Assembly: GCA_038503035.1 (NCBI GenBank)
Contig: JAVSML010025535.1
Location: forward strand, 1,111,240 to 1,175,239
Origin: Crocodylus rhombifer
Taxonomy: Eukaryota > Chordata > Crocodylia > Crocodylidae
DNA length: 64,000 nucleotides
Direction of reading: 5' to 3'
Of this stretch, positions 11,905 through 22,849 are shown piece by piece. The stretch's first letter is position 1, and each line of letters starts with the position of its first letter. Position numbers and translations under genes: made by a program. The notes beneath the pieces are model-generated. The model searched no databases and had not been told where the DNA came from. It saw only the letters and a list, made by a program, of their open reading frames with translations.

Positions 11905-14345
11905 GGGATGAAGGGACCTTGTAGACCTTCAAGTCCGACCCTCTGCCTGGGCAGGAGAAAAACTGGGCTCAGATGACCCCAGCCAGGTAGGCATCAAGCC
12001 TCCTCTTAAAGACCCCCAGGGTAGGAGCCAGCACCACTTCCCTTGGAAGTTGGTTCCAGACCCTAGCCGCCCTAACTGTGAAGGAGTTCTTACGGATGTC
12101 TAATTTAAACCTCCTCTCCAACAACTTGTGGCCATTATCCCTTATTATGCCAGGGAGCGCTCGGGGAAACAAGGTCTCTCCCAAACCCTTCTGGTCCCCC
12201 CTAGTGAGTTTATAGATGGTCACCAGGTCCCCCCTCAGCCTTCTCTTGTGAAGTCTGAACAGGTTCAGATCCCGCAGTCTCTCACTGTAGGGTCTGCCCT
12301 GTTGTCCCCGGATCATGCAGGTGGCCCTCCTCTAGACCCTCTCCATGCTCTCCTGAAGTGGGACCCACAGAACTGGACACAGTACTCCAGCTACGGCCTG
12401 ACCAGTGTCACATAGAGGGCGAGGATCACCTCCTTGGCCCTGCTTGTGATGCATCTGTGGATGTACGACATGGTCCAGTTAGCCCTGCCAACCGTGACCT
12501 TGCATTGTTGGCCCATGTTCATCTTGAAGTCAATAATGACTCCAAGATCCCTTTCTGCCTCCGTGCTATCAAGAAGAGAATTTCCCATCTTATAAGTGTG
12601 AGGAAGGTAAGGAATCTCCCTCACTCAGGCATTTCTAGCCCATAATGATCAGGGGCGTCCCATGGGACTGGTGAAAGACTGATGCAAAGTACCCATTTAG
12701 CAAGTTGGCTTTTTCAAGGGTGTCAGTTGTCTGTTGTCCCATCTGGTTTAGCAGGGGTCCAACGTTGCCCTTGCTTTTCCTCTGGCTCCTCACACATCTA
12801 AAACAGGACTTTTTATTGTCCTTGATACTTGTAGCCAGTTGCAGCCTTGGCTTGCCTAGTTTGGTCTCTGCAGGTCTGGACCAGTGCAGAATATTCCTCC
12901 TTGGAGGTGGATCCTGTCCTCCACCCTTTGTAGGCCTTTCTTTTTAGATGCAGGAGGTCCACTAGTTCCCTGCAGAGCCACGGGAGCTGCTGTGCCCTTT
13001 TGCTGCCTTTCCTCCGAGATAGGACAGACTTTGTGTGCATTGAGGATTGCTCCCTTGAGGAGCAACCACTCATCCTGAACTCCCCTCCCCTTCGGGTTGA
13101 GGTCTTTTAGGACCTCACTGACAAGCCTCTGGAGCTTGTCAAAGTTAGCTTTCCTGACGCTGAGGACTTCTGTATTGCTGACTGACTTGCCAGCTTTATG
13201 GCGGATGGTGAAGGCGATCAGCTCGTGGTCACTGTCACCCAGCTTCCTTTCGATTGTTAGGTCGCTGATAAGGTCATGCCCCGTTGCCAGTACCAGGTCG
13301 AGCAGTGCTTTACCTCTCATCAGCCCATAGATTCTTGCATCAGATAGAGGTCATCCACACATGTGAGAAAACTTTGTGACTGTTCAGATTTGGCTGAGCG
13401 CTCCTCCCATGAGATATCTGGATAGTTGAAGTCTCCCATGACAAGCATGGACTGGGAGCATGTGGCCTTGGCCAATTCCCTGGCAAACTCCCAGTCAAGC
13501 TCTTGATTCTGGGAGGGAGGTCTGTAATAGACTCCCACCATTGTGTCCCCTGTGCCATGTTCCCCACGAATTTTCACCCAGAGGGTCTCCAGTCATCCAC
13601 CCTGGGTGCCAATGTCAACTTGCAGGGACGCGTAGCTTTCCTTGACATAGAGAGCTACACCCCCACCCCTTTTGTCCACTCAATCTCTCCTGTACCTCTG
13701 GCCCAGTCATGGGTGGAGTCCCAGCAGGTCTCCATTATCCCTATGATACCGTATTTATTTGTGTTAAGCAGGAGGACAAGTTCCTCCTGTTTATTCCCCA
13801 AGCTGCTGACATTTGTGTACAAGCAGGCAAGTGTCCCTGTGGGGGCCCCTGCCTTGCCTGCAGAGCATTCCAGGGCTGGGGCAGGGGTGGGCATCCTAAA
13901 GTGCCTTGGCCTGCTGGCTTTGCAAGGGTTGCTCAGAGGATCAGCAGTGGCAGTAGTGTCCCCATCCCCTGGCAAGCTTAATTTAAAGCCCAGTGGTGCA
14001 GGTAAGCCAGTCTGGCTGAGAAGAGCCTCCACCCCAGCAAAGAGAGGTGGAGGCTGTTCCTTCCCAGCAGCTCACTTCCTCTCTTACCAAACACTGGGCT
14101 GTGGTCATGGAAGCCAAAGCCTTCCCGATGACACCAGCGCTGCAGTCTTTGGTTCACTACCTCGATCCTCCTCTCGCTCCACAGCCCATAGCCTGAGACT
14201 GGGAGGATCGAAGAGAACACCACCTGAGTCCCCAGCTCCTTACGCCCCACTTGATTATCCTGTCATATGGAATTCCTATTTCTATTGTGATCAGAGAATC
14301 TGACTCCTGATTTGGACAACAGAGGCCTAAGCTGCTGTCCCTATT
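11905..14345 (-). mobile_element. CR1 LINE with internal deletion of the reverse-transcriptase core
   Basis: CR1 is a non-LTR retrotransposon whose ORF1 ends in an esterase-like domain and whose ORF2 carries an AP-type endonuclease and a reverse transcriptase. On the minus strand I read the ORF1 C-terminus (14250-13978: QVVFSSILPVSG, REGFGFHDH). Endonuclease pieces follow: 14032-13655 with LYTNVSSLGNKQEEL, 13577-13320 with YYRPPSQ and MGDFNYPDISWE, and 13320-13080 with DLVLATGHDL. Next comes the endonuclease-RT linker to about 12640, then the post-palm region (12624-12391, KMGNSLLDSTEAERDLGVI) and the C-terminal 115 codons (12316-11969, ending RRLDAYLAGVI). The palm with the FADD box is missing. 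Several frameshifts separate the pieces, so the element is dead. Confidence 0.9.
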
Positions 14346-15662
14346 CACTTGAGTAGTCCAATAATTTAAACATAACTGATGACAGGAATAAGGGCTTGAG
14401 GATCAACCTCTCTGCTTTTTAAGAAGATTGCAATAGGCATACATGTTATGATACCATATTCCAGCCAAGACATGATAAACTACACCATATATTTTTATAG
14501 ATGTATGAGTAATATACTGAGTTCCATTTACTGTGGGAGAGACAGAAGCAAATATGAGGGGAAGTGTTTTGTGTGGGAGAGACTGAGCACTGAAAAGATT
14601 GTGGACTTTTAGCTAGTTTGTCTGAAGCATGTCAGGGGCATGTTGGGGTGGGGGGAGTTGTGATTAGATAAAACACTTGTCCTTGGCAGTGAGTAACCAT
14701 AGAACTTTACTGCCCCTCTGATGAGCATAAGAAAAATCTACAAAGGTTAAATGTAGCAGGGCTACAGATGAGACTGGAATTTGTGCTGATTCCCACCAGG
14801 AAATGCATGACATAGTTTAGCTGCCTGACAATGTGTAGTGGATAATACCAGTATTGACATCAATGGCAAGCTTTTAATCATCTTTCTGGTTTTAAAAAGA
14901 TGGAAAACCATTCTCAGCATTATTCTGCTATCTTCTCTGGGACTAACACCATCAGTAATTAGTCTGGGCAAAACTGTTCGGAAAACATTCCTGATGGACA
15001 CCCCCCCTCCCCTCTCCTCTATTATACATTCAATTCTGTTTCAGAGTAACTTCCCAAAGCAGCCTCATTCCCAGACCAGGACTAAATTAAATTTCAATTT
15101 CCTATTGCAGCTTGATGCAAATAAGAAGCCAGTATGACTGAGTGAGTCCTTTGAGGTTATTCACTAACAGTCTCACCATCTTGTTATCCTCTATTTTCTT
15201 TCAGAACTTAAGAAATCGTCTCAGTCCTTACTGATGTTCCTACGTTTGTTCATTCTTTTGCCCTGGCTCTCTTCCTTTTGCATGCAAAGTCTGATAGGAT
15301 CATGTCAGCTCTTCCTTCCTCTCAACACAAACTCAGACAGTTTTTTGTGAGTTGGTCTATTGAATGTGTCTGACAAACCCATTTGCTTTGTTTATTAACA
15401 TTAACAAACCTACGACACCATTCCAACAATGCCACAACAATCCTTCAGTAATTTTTATACTATTAAAGTTTCTACTCATTCCTCATCAAAACCTTCGTCT
15501 AGCCTTGGAGCAGACTACTGTTTGCTGCTTATCGCCACTTAATACCGTGCCTACAGGTGCAGCAATCCACTTTCCACAAACATCAGTTGGAGTTTTTCCA
15601 TTCACTCCAATGGTGGCTGGTCAAAGCTCAAAGGACAGGTGGTGAAATTGGTAGCATGGGTA
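14346..15662. other. Intergenic, nothing recognised
   Basis: This is AT-rich sequence with a C-rich run at 15001-15015. No gene or repeat was identified. Confidence 0.5.
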
Positions 15663-15670
15663 TCTACCAT

Positions 15671-16735
15671 TAGAGTTACCATATTTCCCCCTGCTGTCTG
15701 GGGGACTCCTCACTCCCAACCCCCTTGCTTTTCCTCTGGCTCCTCACACATGCCTCTCATTCCCAACCTGCAGCCCCGCATCCCTGCTGCTGCCTCTTGC
15801 TCCTGACCTGTAAACCCTTGGCCCTGCTGGTGCCCCTCACACCTGACACAGTCCCTCACCCCCCACCCCCCCAGGCTATGCTGGTGCCCCTCAGTCCCAA
15901 CCTGGAGCCACAGCATCCTTGCTGCAGCCCTCACTCCTGACCTGTAGACTCTTGGCCCTGTTGCTCCCCCTTACTCCTGACCCACAGACCCCTGGCCCAG
16001 CCACTACCCCTTACTCCTGACTCACAGTCCCTTACCCCCTACCCCACAGGCCATGCGGTGCCACTCACTCCCAAGCTTTAACCCCCTTACACTGCCAGTG
16101 CCCCACACTCTTGACCCAGTGCTTCCACCCCCCACCTGGTTGGAACCTGCTGGTTCCCCTTACTCCCAACCCACAGCCCCCTGGCCATGCCAGTGCCCTT
16201 CACTCCTGACCCACAGCCCTGCCGGAGGGGGCCCCATGCTCCCCCGGTCCTGAGCAGGCTGGAGGGTGACTACTCCAATTCGTACAGGTAGCAGTGGAGC
16301 GAGTCCGGCCCTAGTCCAGGATGGAGGAAAGAAAGGTAGATGCCTGTGGCACCCCCTGCCCTGGGTTGGGGTTCCAGCGCCACCTCAGGTGGTCTGACCA
16401 CAACCCCTCCCCATCTGGGCAGCATCACCTGGGACTGCCCAACCCACGTGAGCACGGGCACTAGCCCAGCCATGGAGCTCCTCACTGCCCTGAAAGGGCC
16501 TCCCCACTCCCACCCCCCACTGGAGGGGCAGGCGCCTCCCCTGCCCTGCTGCAGCCCTGCGGCCCAGATAGGTTCCTCCAGCACCACCCCTACCTCCAAT
16601 TGCCCTCCCCTGTTCCAGTGGAACAGAACAAAATCCCAGACATTGGTTCCTGTTTCAAAAAAATGCCTGGACAGAGATCAGAGGACTCAAAAAGGACATG
16701 TCTGGAAAAACCTGGACATATGGTAATGCTATCTA
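15671..16735. mobile_element. Non-autonomous hAT-type DNA transposon with perfect 8-bp TSD
   Basis: The flanking octamer TCTACCAT occurs directly at 15663-15670 and again at 16736-16743, the 8-bp duplication typical of hAT. The ends are inverted: TAGAGTTACCATATTTCC on the left and, on the complement of the right, TAGATAGCATTACCATATG. The interior is C-rich and largely a degenerate minisatellite; no transposase is present. Open frames of 100-130 codons inside it are proline-rich artefacts of the repeat. Confidence 0.8.
15712..16216. repeat. Degenerate ~40-bp C-rich minisatellite
   Basis: The word actcctgaccc(acag) and variants (actcccaacc, acacctgaca, actcttgaccc) recur about every 35-55 bases, roughly a dozen times, alternating with 'ccctggccctgccagtgcccctc'-like text. 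It lies wholly inside the hAT element at 15671-16735. Confidence 0.6.
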
Positions 16736-16974
16736 TCTACCATAACTTTTTTGTTGCACCTTTCATATCTCCCGCTATGCAGGAAAGACCTTTAATTTAA
16801 GCCATCAGCAAAGCGAAGAAGATACATTTCTTGAATATCTTTCTCATTACTGCTTTTGCTGTGATTTCAGGGCTCAAAAATATATCATCAGATTACGCTG
16901 AGTGCTCTTAGACTGCTTCAAGAGGCAGTCTATCCATTGTTCCTTTCATTTACCTCTGGGGCCTTTCCCTTTAG

Positions 16975-17077
16975 TAGGGGTGTGCAAAACAGGTCCTATT
17001 CAATTCAGATTCAGACCAAACTGAGGACAGTGATCCAATTAATTGATTCAGAGAATCAGTGATTCAGACAGACACAG
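16975..17077. mobile_element. Possible hAT end flanking a palindrome
   Basis: taggggtgtgcaaaac resembles the terminus of a reptile hAT family. No matching right end was found, so only a partial element is called. It leads directly into the palindrome at 17078. Confidence 0.35.
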
Positions 17078-17515
17078 CTTTAAATGTTTTTTCTACATAT
17101 CTTGAGGTACCAGGCGCAGCTTGGATATGCTGTGATGCTGGGGCAGATGGAGCATCCCACAAGGGGGTCCCTGCATGCTCAGCCACTTCCAGGTACTTCC
17201 GGTCCACTTTTAGGTCTGCCAGAGAACATGTAGGGGCCCTTCCATGCTCCCCCAGCTCAGCCATCGGCCACGGGGGGCCCCAGATGCCTCTTCCAGACCC
17301 AGGAGGCACCAGTTGCCAAGCTGGGGACAGGGCCCCCTCCCACTCTCCCTGACAGACCTGGAAGTGGACCAGAAGTGCTTCTGATCCACATCTGGGTCTG
17401 TCGCCAAGTGTGCTGGGGAGTCCCTTGCACTCCAGTGGGATGCTCCATCCACCCCAGCATCGCAGCACTCATGAGCCACCTGCTACCTAGAGGTATATAG
17501 AAAAAACATTTAAAG
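17078..17515. repeat. Large imperfect palindrome (~440 bp)
   Basis: Left arm 17078-17245 and right arm 17330-17515 are reverse complements with scattered mismatches. Outer parts pair as CTTTAAATGTTTTTTCTA with its complement, middle parts as GATGCTGGGG..GATGGAGCATCCCAC. Inner parts share GGTCCACTT..AGGTCTG.CAG. Open frames on both strands here are a consequence of the symmetry. Confidence 0.75.
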
Positions 17516-18590
17516 TGGTCTCGATGTCCAAATAGCCATTTGCTGTCCCTTTACAGCAGTAGTGGGGTGTTTGCTCCCATTTGTCTGCCTGTTGTGGTTA
17601 GCTGGGTAAATCAGAATACATTTCTCTCAGCCTTGCTCTGCAGCCATTACTGGTTTGTCCTTGCTCTTCATGAAGTCAGTGAGAGTTAGATTGAAGACAC
17701 AGCAGGTGCTGGCACAAAGTTTGCCTATAAAATAAGAACTTGTATTAAGCATGAGCGCTCAGGATAGGTTTCACAGGCAGGCGTCAGGAGGTATGATCAA
17801 CCTGTTCTTTCCATATCATTAAATATGTTCAAGGTAAGAAGCTGAAAACAACCTCTTGTTGATGGTGCATGACAGTTAAATAGAATTTGTAGAATTCTGT
17901 ATTATGACTATTACATATCATTTTCAGAGAATTAATATATTTTAGCAGACATACAAACCCTTGCTTTTTGACATTAGACAGGGCATGATGGAGATTATTT
18001 CGAACTAAGAGATTAAGAAAAGATTAATCAAATTCCTCCTGTGTTTGAGTACATTGGGACAGAACATTTTATCCTTCCAGCCAAGCCAAATAGTAGCATG
18101 ATAATGTATCTTGGAGCTTTTCACTGAGGTTGTTTTATCATTAGTTATAGAACTGAATACAAATCTAGCAAACATACAGCACTGCCTTCAAAACTAATAG
18201 ATAATGTACACAAAATTCCTGTTAATGTTTGATTGAGATGTATTGTTTTCTCCACAGAAAGAGAACAATACCTGCTTTAAGTGTGGACATTTTTGCAGGA
18301 TTCAGACCACATTCAGCAGTTTATGATTTGAAGTGTAGTAAAATTAGCCCTCAAAATGGTGGAAAGGAAAGCCGGTCTAGTTGTTAAAGCACTGGGCTCT
18401 GAGGCTACTCCTTCTGTTGTTGCTGCTCTCCCAGTTGCATTGCAATATGGTGAGCAAATCATCCACTCCCTCTGCGCCCATGTATAAAACTAACTCGCTC
18501 AGAACTAGCCCTGTTCTCCCAGCACAGCACAGTGCACTACTTTGGACAGGCCCCATCTGACCAGGAATTAGCAGATGTGGCTTTGGGTAA
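17516..18590. other. Intergenic, nothing recognised
   Basis: AT-rich sequence without a recognisable gene or repeat. Confidence 0.5.
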
Positions 18591-18591
18591 C

Positions 18592-19035
18592 TAAGGGTAA
18601 AGTGACACATTATACTTAGACCATACTTACGAGGTGTTAAAGTATAACATGCTGTGAGCAATCACATGTTAAAGGTTAAAATTGTTTCTTGTCTGCCTAA
18701 CTCTGACTTGCCACTAAAAGGCTAGTGGGCAGGGGCATGGACTAGAATCCAGGACACCTGGGCTCTATCCCTGCTTGGGTTGGCAGTAGGGTTTTTGACA
18801 GTGGTGCATTCTGGGATGCTAGAGGACTGCAATTTGCTTGTTTTATCTCTGTGGATCTGACTGAAGTTACCTTACATGAGCTAGGTAGCACAGGCCAGAG
18901 TTAACCCTCAACTGAAGTGGTGTAACTTTGACATGCTCAGAAGGTACTTAGCATGAATTACAGCTTTAACATGTGGGCACTTGTGTTTTCAGTGTCCTTA
19001 GCATGATCTAAGTGTAATGTGTAACTTCACCCTAA
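18592..19035. mobile_element. MITE with ~35-bp terminal inverted repeats
   Basis: The left end aagggtaaagtgacacatta (continuing tacttagaccat) pairs with the complement of the right end, tagggtgaagttacacatta (continuing cacttagatcat). The element is about 440 bp and non-coding. No convincing TSD is visible at either boundary. Confidence 0.6.
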
Positions 19036-19197
19036 AAACAATCCCACTGAACCAGATTCAGTCCTAGATGTAGTAGGCAAACTTGCCCTTAACAGAGAGT
19101 TACAGGCATACTCCAGGAATAACTTTGGGCCCACTGACTTCAGCAGAAGTGGGAGCTCTTGTGCAAGCAGTCCACCACTTCAACAGTGCTACTTACA

Positions 19198-19807
19198 CTA
19201 GTGGTAAAATTGGCCTGACACCTTGCAGAGCAATCCCACTGCCTTGCTTGCTGCCACTTTAGAGGTCAGAAAAAAAAACAAAACATAACAAAAAACTTCT
19301 AAGGAGTAATGCACAGAGCAGCATTTCAGGGCCTGGATAATTGATACACGTGAGATAGCTGGGGCACAGAGGTCAGGCCCTTTTCTCACTACAGCGTTCC
19401 AGAAAGAGGTGATAGTGCTGGTTAATAATCTCTCCACTGTGTTCCTTTGCTTCCCTCATGCTGTAGCTGAGACACATGGCAGAAAACACTCTTTCAATCA
19501 TTCTATTTCCACTCTGACATTGCCCAGCGCTCTCCGAGGCTCTCAGGGCTTTCAGCACAAATGTTCCAGGCATTCTTTTTGAAGGCTGCAAAACTTGCCT
19601 GCTTCTGAGACAGCCCTCTGGCTTACAGCACATCCACCCTACAGAGTATTTTGGGACACAATGGGTACAGTTGCTACTGCACATAGTTATTATGCATTGC
19701 TTTTCCTTGCATGGACCTGGGCTGGTGGCTGTGTAGTCAGCAGCTATTGTTCCTTCAACCCCATTTGATTTTGTAAAGGGTGCTTTAAAAATGTGGCTCT
19801 GTAGCAT
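19198..19807 (-). other. Unrecognised open frames, probably repeat-derived
   Basis: Two overlapping minus-strand frames (144 and 79 codons) meet here. The longer is cysteine-rich in its middle part (residues ~38-65) and contains RVFSAMCLSYSMREAKEHS. It has no signal peptide, no transmembrane segment and no domain I can name. It lies next to a local duplication and may be an old transposon coding remnant. A real gene is not supported. Confidence 0.2.
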
Positions 19808-19869
19808 AATCTCTCAGCCATGCAAACAGATCCCTTCTCTTTGTAGTATGAAACAAACGACGAACATAA

Positions 19870-20990
19870 GAAGCAGCCATAGGCAGCCATAAGCATCACT
19901 CTTTTGTCTGCCAGCATCATGCACACCCCAGGATATACAACAAAAGCCTCCAGGGCTGCTTGCTTCTTTGTGCTCGGGCCTCAACAGTCTCTGCTGCCCC
20001 CAAATTTAAAAAGAACAACCCCACTCATTTTGGCCCCCCAAGTTCCCTTCCCTCAAACACACTCTGAGTGCTCTGATTGAAGCATGGGCCTAAATCTGGG
20101 CCTGGGCGGCATGGCATGCCATGCCGAGGCCTCCACTTTTCCACCCCAGACCCTTGCCACTACTCTGTTTGGTTCTGGGGCACATGGCAGCATCCATGTG
20201 TTGTGGTGCAAAAAAAAAAAGGGAGGTCAGGGTCCAGCTGGGCAGCCACTGAGCCTTGAACCTACAGTTCTCTAGGTCTAGCATCAACACACCCCACCCT
20301 AGGCCACAGAAGCAGGCCAAAGCCCAGCCCCAGCTCATTCCCAAGACCCTGCCTCCCCAGCACCACACCCACATACATATGGTTGATTCACCACTGGCAA
20401 ACACTTTATAAATAAATAAGTTAAAAAAAAAATTAAACCCTTGATGGATGGGCCTGTGCTCTACAAGAAGCAGCCCTAGGCAGCCACAAGCATCCTACTT
20501 CTGCCTGCCAGTATCATGCAGAGCCTAGGATATGCAACAAAAGCCTTCAGGGCTGCTTGTGTCTTTGTGCTCGAGCCTCAACAGTCGCAGCTGCCTCAAA
20601 ATTCAAAAAGTATAAAAAATGGGGTTTGGCATGCCATGCTGAGGCCTGCACTTTTCCACTCCAGACCCTTGCCACTGCTCTGTTTGCTTCTGGGGTGCAT
20701 GTTTTCGTGGCGCAAAAAAAAAAATAAAAATCTTGGACCTGGGGGTCTAGCTGGGAAACAGCCCAGCATGCCATGCAGAGGCCTGAGCTTTTCCACCCCA
20801 GACCCTTGCCACTACTGTTTGGTTCTGAGGCACATGGCAGCATCCATGTGTTGTGGTGCAAAAAAAGAAAAAAAAATCTGGGATGTGGGGTCCAACTGGG
20901 AGGCTGGGCACTCACCCAGACTTCAACTTGCAACTCGTTTGGTCTGGAGTCAACACCCCCCCCTAGGCAAATACTGAACTGCAAATGCTC
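19870..20990. repeat. Local tandem duplication with nested ~140-bp repeats
   Basis: A block starting gaagcagccataggcagcc (19870) reappears at about 20467 (gaagcagccctaggcagcc), an offset near 600 bases. Inside, a unit containing ggcatgccatgc, ccacttttccaccccagacc, tgtttggttctg and gcatccatgtgttgtggtgc plus a run of A occurs near 20107, 20628 and 20763. The frames of up to 203 codons on the minus strand are repeat artefacts. Confidence 0.75.
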
Positions 20991-21009
20991 ACTGACAACC
21001 ACAAAAGAG

Positions 21010-21944
21010 TGAGTGCCAGTTGTGTGTGAAGTCTGTGGACCTGACAAAGACCAAGCTATATTTGAATATGCGTTGCAGTGGAAGAAACACAAGTTCAAAT
21101 TCCTAGTGTCATTAACATGGTTACAATAATCAGTGCATAGTAATAGCAATAGAGGCATAAATCTCTAAGTGCTTCCTGAAGAAAGCTTCGTGTTGTCATA
21201 CTTTCAGGTCACCAAGCAGGCCAGCAGGAGAGCTGGGAACGGAACCTGGCTTTCCAGCTACCCCCTGGATACACCTCGTGAATTAGATTCGATTCAGAAC
21301 ACCCCATTTGCCCAATGTTGACTAAGATGTGGGAGCAATACACTTCCATGAAAACTGATGCAAAGGAGGCAATATAAAAATAAAAAAAAACTTAGCTTTT
21401 CCCCCCCTAATTTGCTTGTTTCAGCCCTAGAGTCCCTAATGGTTCCCAAGACAGCCATTTTATTGCTAGAAAGTGATGAGGCGGCAAAATTACTACACAG
21501 CTATGCAATAGTATGCAATGTAGGAAGAAGCTTGTTAATTTCTCAGTTATTTCAAGAATATGTAAATGTCCCTGGATGTTTTGCATCTCAACACCAATAT
21601 TTCAGCTGCAGGGCTGATTTTCCTGACTCCTGGGCTGTTTATTTATAGTAACAACAAATATATGCCAGATGCTTTCCATACATTTGTGATGCTTTCATGA
21701 AGAGCTCATAGTAGCATGCAAAGTTCAATTCTGTTACTCACACCCACAAACTCCTTTTTAGTAGCAAAGGTGAAAGTGAGAGCTGCCTTTGAACCAAAAT
21801 ATCCGGGGCACCAATTTGTCACTGCATTATATGCATCGGAATTCCAAAATAAGGTGCAAAACTAAAGGCTATATTCAAACTTAATGGGGATCTTACATCT
21901 CCCATGTCACGAAAAGATTTGTGTCTTATCAGAGGCACTGAGTA
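21010..21944. other. Intergenic, nothing recognised
   Basis: AT-rich sequence with no gene identified; a 96-codon frame at 21358-21648 has no recognisable features. Confidence 0.45.
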
Positions 21945-21990
21945 ATAAATTGAACTAGGTGACCTCTGGAGGTCCCTTCCAACCTAGAAG
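21945..21990 (+). mobile_element. CR1 3' UTR fragment
   Basis: 'aactaggtgacctctggaggtcccttccaacc' is the characteristic end of CR1 3' UTRs; only this short piece is present before the next CR1 segment. Confidence 0.5.
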
Positions 21991-22655
21991 GGAGGAACAG
22001 GTTGCAATCAGACCTAGACAGGTTACAGGGGTGGGCGGATGAGAACAGGATGGGATTCAACACCAACAAGTGCAAGGTGCTGCAGCTGGGGAGGAAGAAC
22101 CAGCACCATACCTACAGGCTGGGGAACTCCCTTCTCACCAGCACAGAGGCAATAAAGGATCTTGGAGTCATCACTGATGCCAAGATGAACATGGGCCGGC
22201 AGTGTGGGGATGCAGTCAGGAAGGCCAACCGCACCTTGTCATACATCCACAGATGCATCTTGAGCAGGTCCAGGGCATCACACTTCAAGAGGGATGTGGA
22301 CAGCATGGAGAGGGTCCAGAGGAGGCCACTCGCATGGTCAGGGGGCAGCAGGGCAGGCCCTATGAGGACAGGCTGTGGGACCTGAACCTGTTCAGCCTCC
22401 AAAAGAGAAGGCTGAGGGGGGATCTTGTGGCCTGTTACAAACTAGTCGGGGGGATCAGCAAGCACTGGGGAAGTCCCTGTTCCCCTGAGCACGACCAGGA
22501 GTGACCAGGAATAACGGTCACAAGCTGGCAGAGGGTAGATTTAGGCTAGATATCAGGAGGCGCTACTTCACAGTCAGGGCAGCTAGGATCTGGAGCCAAC
22601 TTCCAAGAGAAGTGGTGCTGGCTCCTACCCTGGGGTTCTTTAAGAGAACACTAGG
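21991..22655 (+). mobile_element. CR1 LINE, 3' half of ORF2 with internal deletion
   Basis: The frame 22002-22385 covers the post-palm region ([46 protein letters not shown]). It then jumps directly to [15 protein letters not shown], so the segment normally reading KEVILPLY...LEYCVQFWAP is deleted. The C-terminus continues in other frames (22202-22504, 22501-22686). The copy is inactive. It breaks off at about 22655 and is followed by an oppositely oriented CR1 end. Confidence 0.85.
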
Positions 22656-22683
22656 TGAACATACCCTACAAACTATGAAACTA

Positions 22684-22800
22684 TAGTTTCTAGGCTCGGA
22701 AGGGACCTGAGCAGATCATCGAGTCCGACCCCCTGCCATGGCAGGAAAGAGTACTGGGGTCAAACGACCCCAGCAAGGTGTACATCTAGCCTCCTCTTCA
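22684..22800 (-). mobile_element. CR1 LINE 3' end in opposite orientation
   Basis: 'gctcggaagggacctgagcagatcatcgagtccgaccccctgcc...ggcaggaaagagtactggggtcaaacgaccccagcaaggtgtacatctagcctcctc' is a minus-strand CR1 terminus. It adjoins the plus-strand copy tail to tail, giving an inverted junction. Confidence 0.8.
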
Positions 22801-22849
22801 TTCATACACTATGAAACCATGAAACCCTACTTTTCTATGATATCTATGA

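Noticed and set aside
12856..13330. Overlapping frames on both strands, up to 154 codons
   Set aside because: The minus-strand frames are pieces of CR1 ORF2; the plus-strand ones are their shadows.
13503..14303. 266-codon plus-strand frame
   Set aside because: It is antisense to CR1 ORF1/ORF2 and has no recognisable domain.
16270..16726. Proline-rich frames of 109-128 codons
   Set aside because: They derive from the C-rich interior of the hAT element at 15671-16735.
20547..21158. 203-codon minus-strand frame
   Set aside because: It is made of the tandemly repeated 140-bp units, with poly-Phe stretches from A tracts.
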